A stretch of DNA of 64,000 nucleotides from Pseudomonadota bacterium. Its GTDB lineage: Bacteria > Myxococcota_A > UBA796 > GCA-2862545. The notes under the pieces are model-generated. The model worked only from the letters and a program-made list of their open reading frames with translations, searched no databases and was not told the origin of the DNA. Positions 61,804-64,000 of the stretch are shown here, in pieces. The stretch lies in the NCBI GenBank assembly GCA_023954855.1, contig JAGSGY010000002.1, forward strand, positions 62,001 through 126,000, written 5' to 3'. Within the stretch, counting starts at the first letter, position 1. Each line of letters begins with the position of its first letter. The position numbers and the translations under genes were made by a program.

Positions 61804-63123
61804 TCAGTTCGGCGCGAAAGCCAGGGGATACCGGAGGGTCAGCGTCTGCTGGTTGGGCGGAGCCGGGTAGCTGATGTCTCGGAAAACACCGAGGATGCAC
61901 TCGTGAAGATCCGGATCGTCAAAGGACGAGGTGGGGACTTCGAAGCGCGTTGGCAGCCCATCGCCGTCCAACTCGAGCTCGACCACGAGGTTTCCCTGCT
62001 CGCCGTTCTTGCTGCTGTCGCCGTAGCACTTGCCGATTCGCGGCATGTGAATCTGGAGGATGCGGTCGAGTGGACCGACGCTGTAGGCCACTGGGCGGCG
62101 CGCCCGCTCTGCGTGGTTGCGAGCACCGACGGCGCGGGCACGCATGAAGTCGACCGTGTTCCGGTCCTGTGCCCCAATGCCACAGCGTGGCTCGGCGTAC
62201 CGTTCGTCCTCCGCGACGATGCCCCCAAGGAACACGCGGTCCGCGCCGAGGGTGTCGAGCTCCATCAGCGCGCGTTCGAGGACGGGGAGGGGCAGGCTCG
62301 GACTCGCGACGAGCGCCGCATCGAAGTGCTCACCCTCGTGGAGCCAACCCTTGAGCCCAGCGACCATCTTGCCTTCCCAGGCCTCGGCAGCGTCTCCAAT
62401 GTCGGTCGGCTCAACAATGCAACCTTCGCCACCCAGGACGACGGACGGGGCTTCAAGCACGTGCTCCCGACAGGCTTCATGCTGCTCGCCCGGGCTGTAG
62501 AGGTCTGCACAGTCCGCAGGCTCGTTGGGGTCCCAAGCACCCTCGGGACGCGTGGTGGGGTCGGTCAGGTCGCCGACGAGCTGCGGGCGGAAGTCGATCC
62601 GGGCTTCGGGCCAGACGCGGTGTTCATCCTGACGGATGCGAAGCACGAGGGTGGGCTTGAGGTCGACCATCCAGCCGAGTTCGCCGCTCACCGTCCGCGG
62701 AATGGACAGGGGGTGCGCCTCAGTGTCGGTGGCCCAGGTGACCTCGGTGATCCCCGACATGCCGAGGGTCGTCACCACCGCGCCGAGCCAGCCGTAGCCA
62801 CCTGACTCGATCGGTAGCTTCACGATCGCGTGGTGCGGGACCTCGTGCATGAGGGCGCGCGCTACGGCGTCGTAGACGGGCGTGATCCGTCGCCCCTCGA
62901 GTTCATCCGGGGAAGGCGGCCAGGATGACGCAGCGTCTTCGTTGACGAACAGCATGCCGCGCTCGACGTGTAGCACTACCGGGGCGGACTTTAGGGTCGG
63001 TGCGACGGCGACTTGCTCACGTTCCTGGTGCACCACCACGCCGCTTACGACCCGGTCTGCGGACTTCTTCTTGGCGCCGCATGCGGCGAGTAGAACCAGG
63101 ATCAGAGCGAGTCGGCCAGTCAT
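61804..63123 (-). CDS. Lipoprotein with AgmX/PglI-type C-terminal domain
   Basis: A 439-residue lipoprotein with lipobox LLAAC (Cys15). The mature N-terminal part has mixed strands and helices, without a known family. The middle part has several Cys residues (PADCADLYSPGEQHEACREH, GGEGCIVEP) that could form disulfide bonds in the periplasm. The end (about 355-439) resembles the AgmX/PglI C-terminal domain: HMPRIGKCYGDSSKNGEQGN, then LVVELELDGDGLPTRFEVPT and DLHECILGVFRDISYPAPPN. That pattern of a Cys after a helix, a strand, and a second Cys is common in Myxococcota gliding and adventurous-motility proteins. The role is not known. The start codon is preceded by a hairpin that holds the RBS (see 63124-63151). 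Confidence 0.75.
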   Translation of the reverse strand: MTGRLALILVLLAACGAKKKSADRVVSGVVVHQEREQVAVAPTLKSAPVVLHVERGMLFVNEDAASSWPPSPDELEGRRITPVYDAVARALMHEVPHHAIVKLPIESGGYGWLGAVVTTLGMSGITEVTWATDTEAHPLSIPRTVSGELGWMVDLKPTLVLRIRQDEHRVWPEARIDFRPQLVGDLTDPTTRPEGAWDPNEPADCADLYSPGEQHEACREHVLEAPSVVLGGEGCIVEPTDIGDAAEAWEGKMVAGLKGWLHEGEHFDAALVASPSLPLPVLERALMELDTLGADRVFLGGIVAEDERYAEPRCGIGAQDRNTVDFMRARAVGARNHAERARRPVAYSVGPLDRILQIHMPRIGKCYGDSSKNGEQGNLVVELELDGDGLPTRFEVPTSSFDDPDLHECILGVFRDISYPAPPNQQTLTLRYPLAFAPN

Positions 63124-63151
63124 TCGATACCTCGAAGGGCGCGAGGGTATC
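63124..63151 (-). promoter_or_regulatory. Hairpin covering the ribosome binding site
   Basis: On the minus strand the leader of the AgmX-domain lipoprotein reads GATACCCTCG (63151-63142), loop CGCCCTT, then CGAGGTATC (63134-63126), then GA and ATG. This is a 9-bp stem with one bulged C. The RBS-like GAGG (63133-63130) is inside the stem six bases before the ATG, so the hairpin could block initiation. Whether it acts in the cell is inference. Confidence 0.5.
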
Positions 63152-63291
63152 AGACGCTGCCTCTGTTCAGACCCCTCGACTCAAACCCCGAGCTCCCGTC
63201 GACGCTTCCGCGCGCGCTCGTCAGCCTGTGGTGGGGCTTGTTGGAGTTCGGCACTGAGTGTGCATTTCTCGCCCCGCCGACCCGGAACCTC

Positions 63292-64000
63292 TCAACGGAT
63301 CGGCACACGCTTCCAGGCGCTCGCGAGTGTGAGACCGGTGAGGATGTGCCAGATGCCCCACCATGCGCAGATCACCGCCATTCCACCGAGGCCCTCGAAG
63401 AAGTTGAAGACCAGGATCAGCCCGAGCCCCGTGTTCTGAATGCCGACCTCGATTGAGAGGGCCCGTCTCTCGCCTTCGGTCAGCCCACCCAGCCGCGCGA
63501 CGCCGTAGCCAAGCATGTAGGCCAGGGTGTTCAATGCGAGCACGGGGAAGAAGACGGTCTGCACGTGCGCGAGGAAGTGGTCGAAGTTGGCTTGAAAGGC
63601 CGCGGCGACGAACACGCCAAAGAAGATCAGGGATCCATACTTGAAGATGGGGCGCAGTCGTTCGGCGACTCTTGGCAGCTTGGCCGCAATGGTCATTCCG
63701 AGGGTGATCGGCACAAACAGCAGCGTGCCCACGATGACGAGCATGGCGACCGGATCGACCTCGACGCTCTGAAACAGCGCGTGCGTACCGGGGTGCAGAG
63801 AGGCCCAAAACGCGAGGCTGATGGGCGTTGTGACGACGGCTCCCGCGGTGGTCACTGCGGTCATCGAGACGCTCACGCTGGTCTCGCCACCCGAGAGGTG
63901 GGTGAAGTAGTTCGAGAGGTTTCCGCCGGGGACGGATGCCACGAGCAGCATGCCCAGCGCAATCGAGGGCGTGGGGTCGAACAGGTAGACGAGCGCGAGT
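63292..64000 (-). CDS. Bile acid:sodium symporter family protein (partial)
   Basis: The 3' part of a membrane transporter gene; the frame is open past the right edge, and the visible 235 residues are the C-terminal end. Several membrane helices can be seen, with the conserved GMLLVASVPGGNLSNYFTHL segment (near 63951) of the SBF/BASS family and a terminal GIQNTGLGLILVFNFFEG stretch. Na+-coupled uptake of an organic anion is expected; the substrate is not known. It ends about 168 bases before the AgmX-domain gene and is transcribed in the same direction, with that gene downstream. Confidence 0.88.
   Translation of the reverse strand, partial: LALVYLFDPTPSIALGMLLVASVPGGNLSNYFTHLSGGETSVSVSMTAVTTAGAVVTTPISLAFWASLHPGTHALFQSVEVDPVAMLVIVGTLLFVPITLGMTIAAKLPRVAERLRPIFKYGSLIFFGVFVAAAFQANFDHFLAHVQTVFFPVLALNTLAYMLGYGVARLGGLTEGERRALSIEVGIQNTGLGLILVFNFFEGLGGMAVICAWWGIWHILTGLTLASAWKRVPIR

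Overview
The window is high-GC bacterial chromosomal DNA, densely coded on both strands. No gene-free stretch exceeds about 205 bases, and I see no tRNA, rRNA, transposase, integrase or CRISPR array. Gene content points to a Gram-negative, predatory or social type bacterium of the Myxococcota (former Deltaproteobacteria) type. Evidence is the set of Hanks-type kinases (one fused to a formylglycine-generating-enzyme-like domain), MopE-type Asp/Cys repeat lipoproteins, an AgmX/PglI-like C-terminal domain, a TonB-dependent receptor with a TPR front end, and many lipoproteins. This placement is inference from gene content, not from a phylogenetic marker.

Layout. 1-7781 (+): a translationally coupled cassette of a histidine-kinase tail, a FecR-like protein, an Ig-domain protein with a C-terminal barrel-like region, a 1178-residue Ig-repeat lipoprotein and a soluble histidine kinase. 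7758-9492 (-): mazG, fxsA and a TPR protein. 9567-12257 (+): a protein kinase with a degenerate cyclase-like tail and two small proteins. 12254-27438 (-): fourteen closely packed genes: lipoprotein, purH, purD, a TrmN6-like methyltransferase, a pseudokinase, two small envelope proteins, a complete peptide-type ABC importer, a TPR/outer-membrane protein and a beta-propeller protein. 27503-37836 (+): a hypothetical gene, a MopE-type lipoprotein, ileS with a large insertion, and a TonB receptor with a partner lipoprotein, closed by a strong bidirectional terminator.

37900-43073 (-): an unrecognised protein, an RNA 2'-phosphotransferase (KptA/Tpt1-like) fused to a Nudix hydrolase, a secreted nuclease with a lamin-tail domain, and a double aspartyl-protease/TPR lipoprotein. 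43159-52367 (+): a membrane protein with an effector-associated-type domain, coaX, a lipoprotein that resembles the periplasmic P1 domain of SecD, a YkgJ-type cysteine cluster protein, glyQ, glyS and ppdK. 52377-61599 (-): a second MopE-type lipoprotein with a long Asp/Ala/Thr repeat, then a beta-oxidation set (acyl-CoA dehydrogenase, thiolase, FadN-type fusion enzyme) interrupted by a kinase-PEGA-FGE gene. 61804-64000 (-): an AgmX-domain lipoprotein whose ribosome binding site lies in a hairpin, and the 3' part of a bile-acid/sodium symporter family gene.

The candidates I find most novel are the KptA-Nudix fusion with its co-transcribed unknown partner, the kinase-bracketed Ig-repeat cassette, the stand-alone SecD-P1 lipoprotein, the pseudokinase inside a purine/peptide-uptake gene run, and the hairpin over the start of the AgmX-domain gene.
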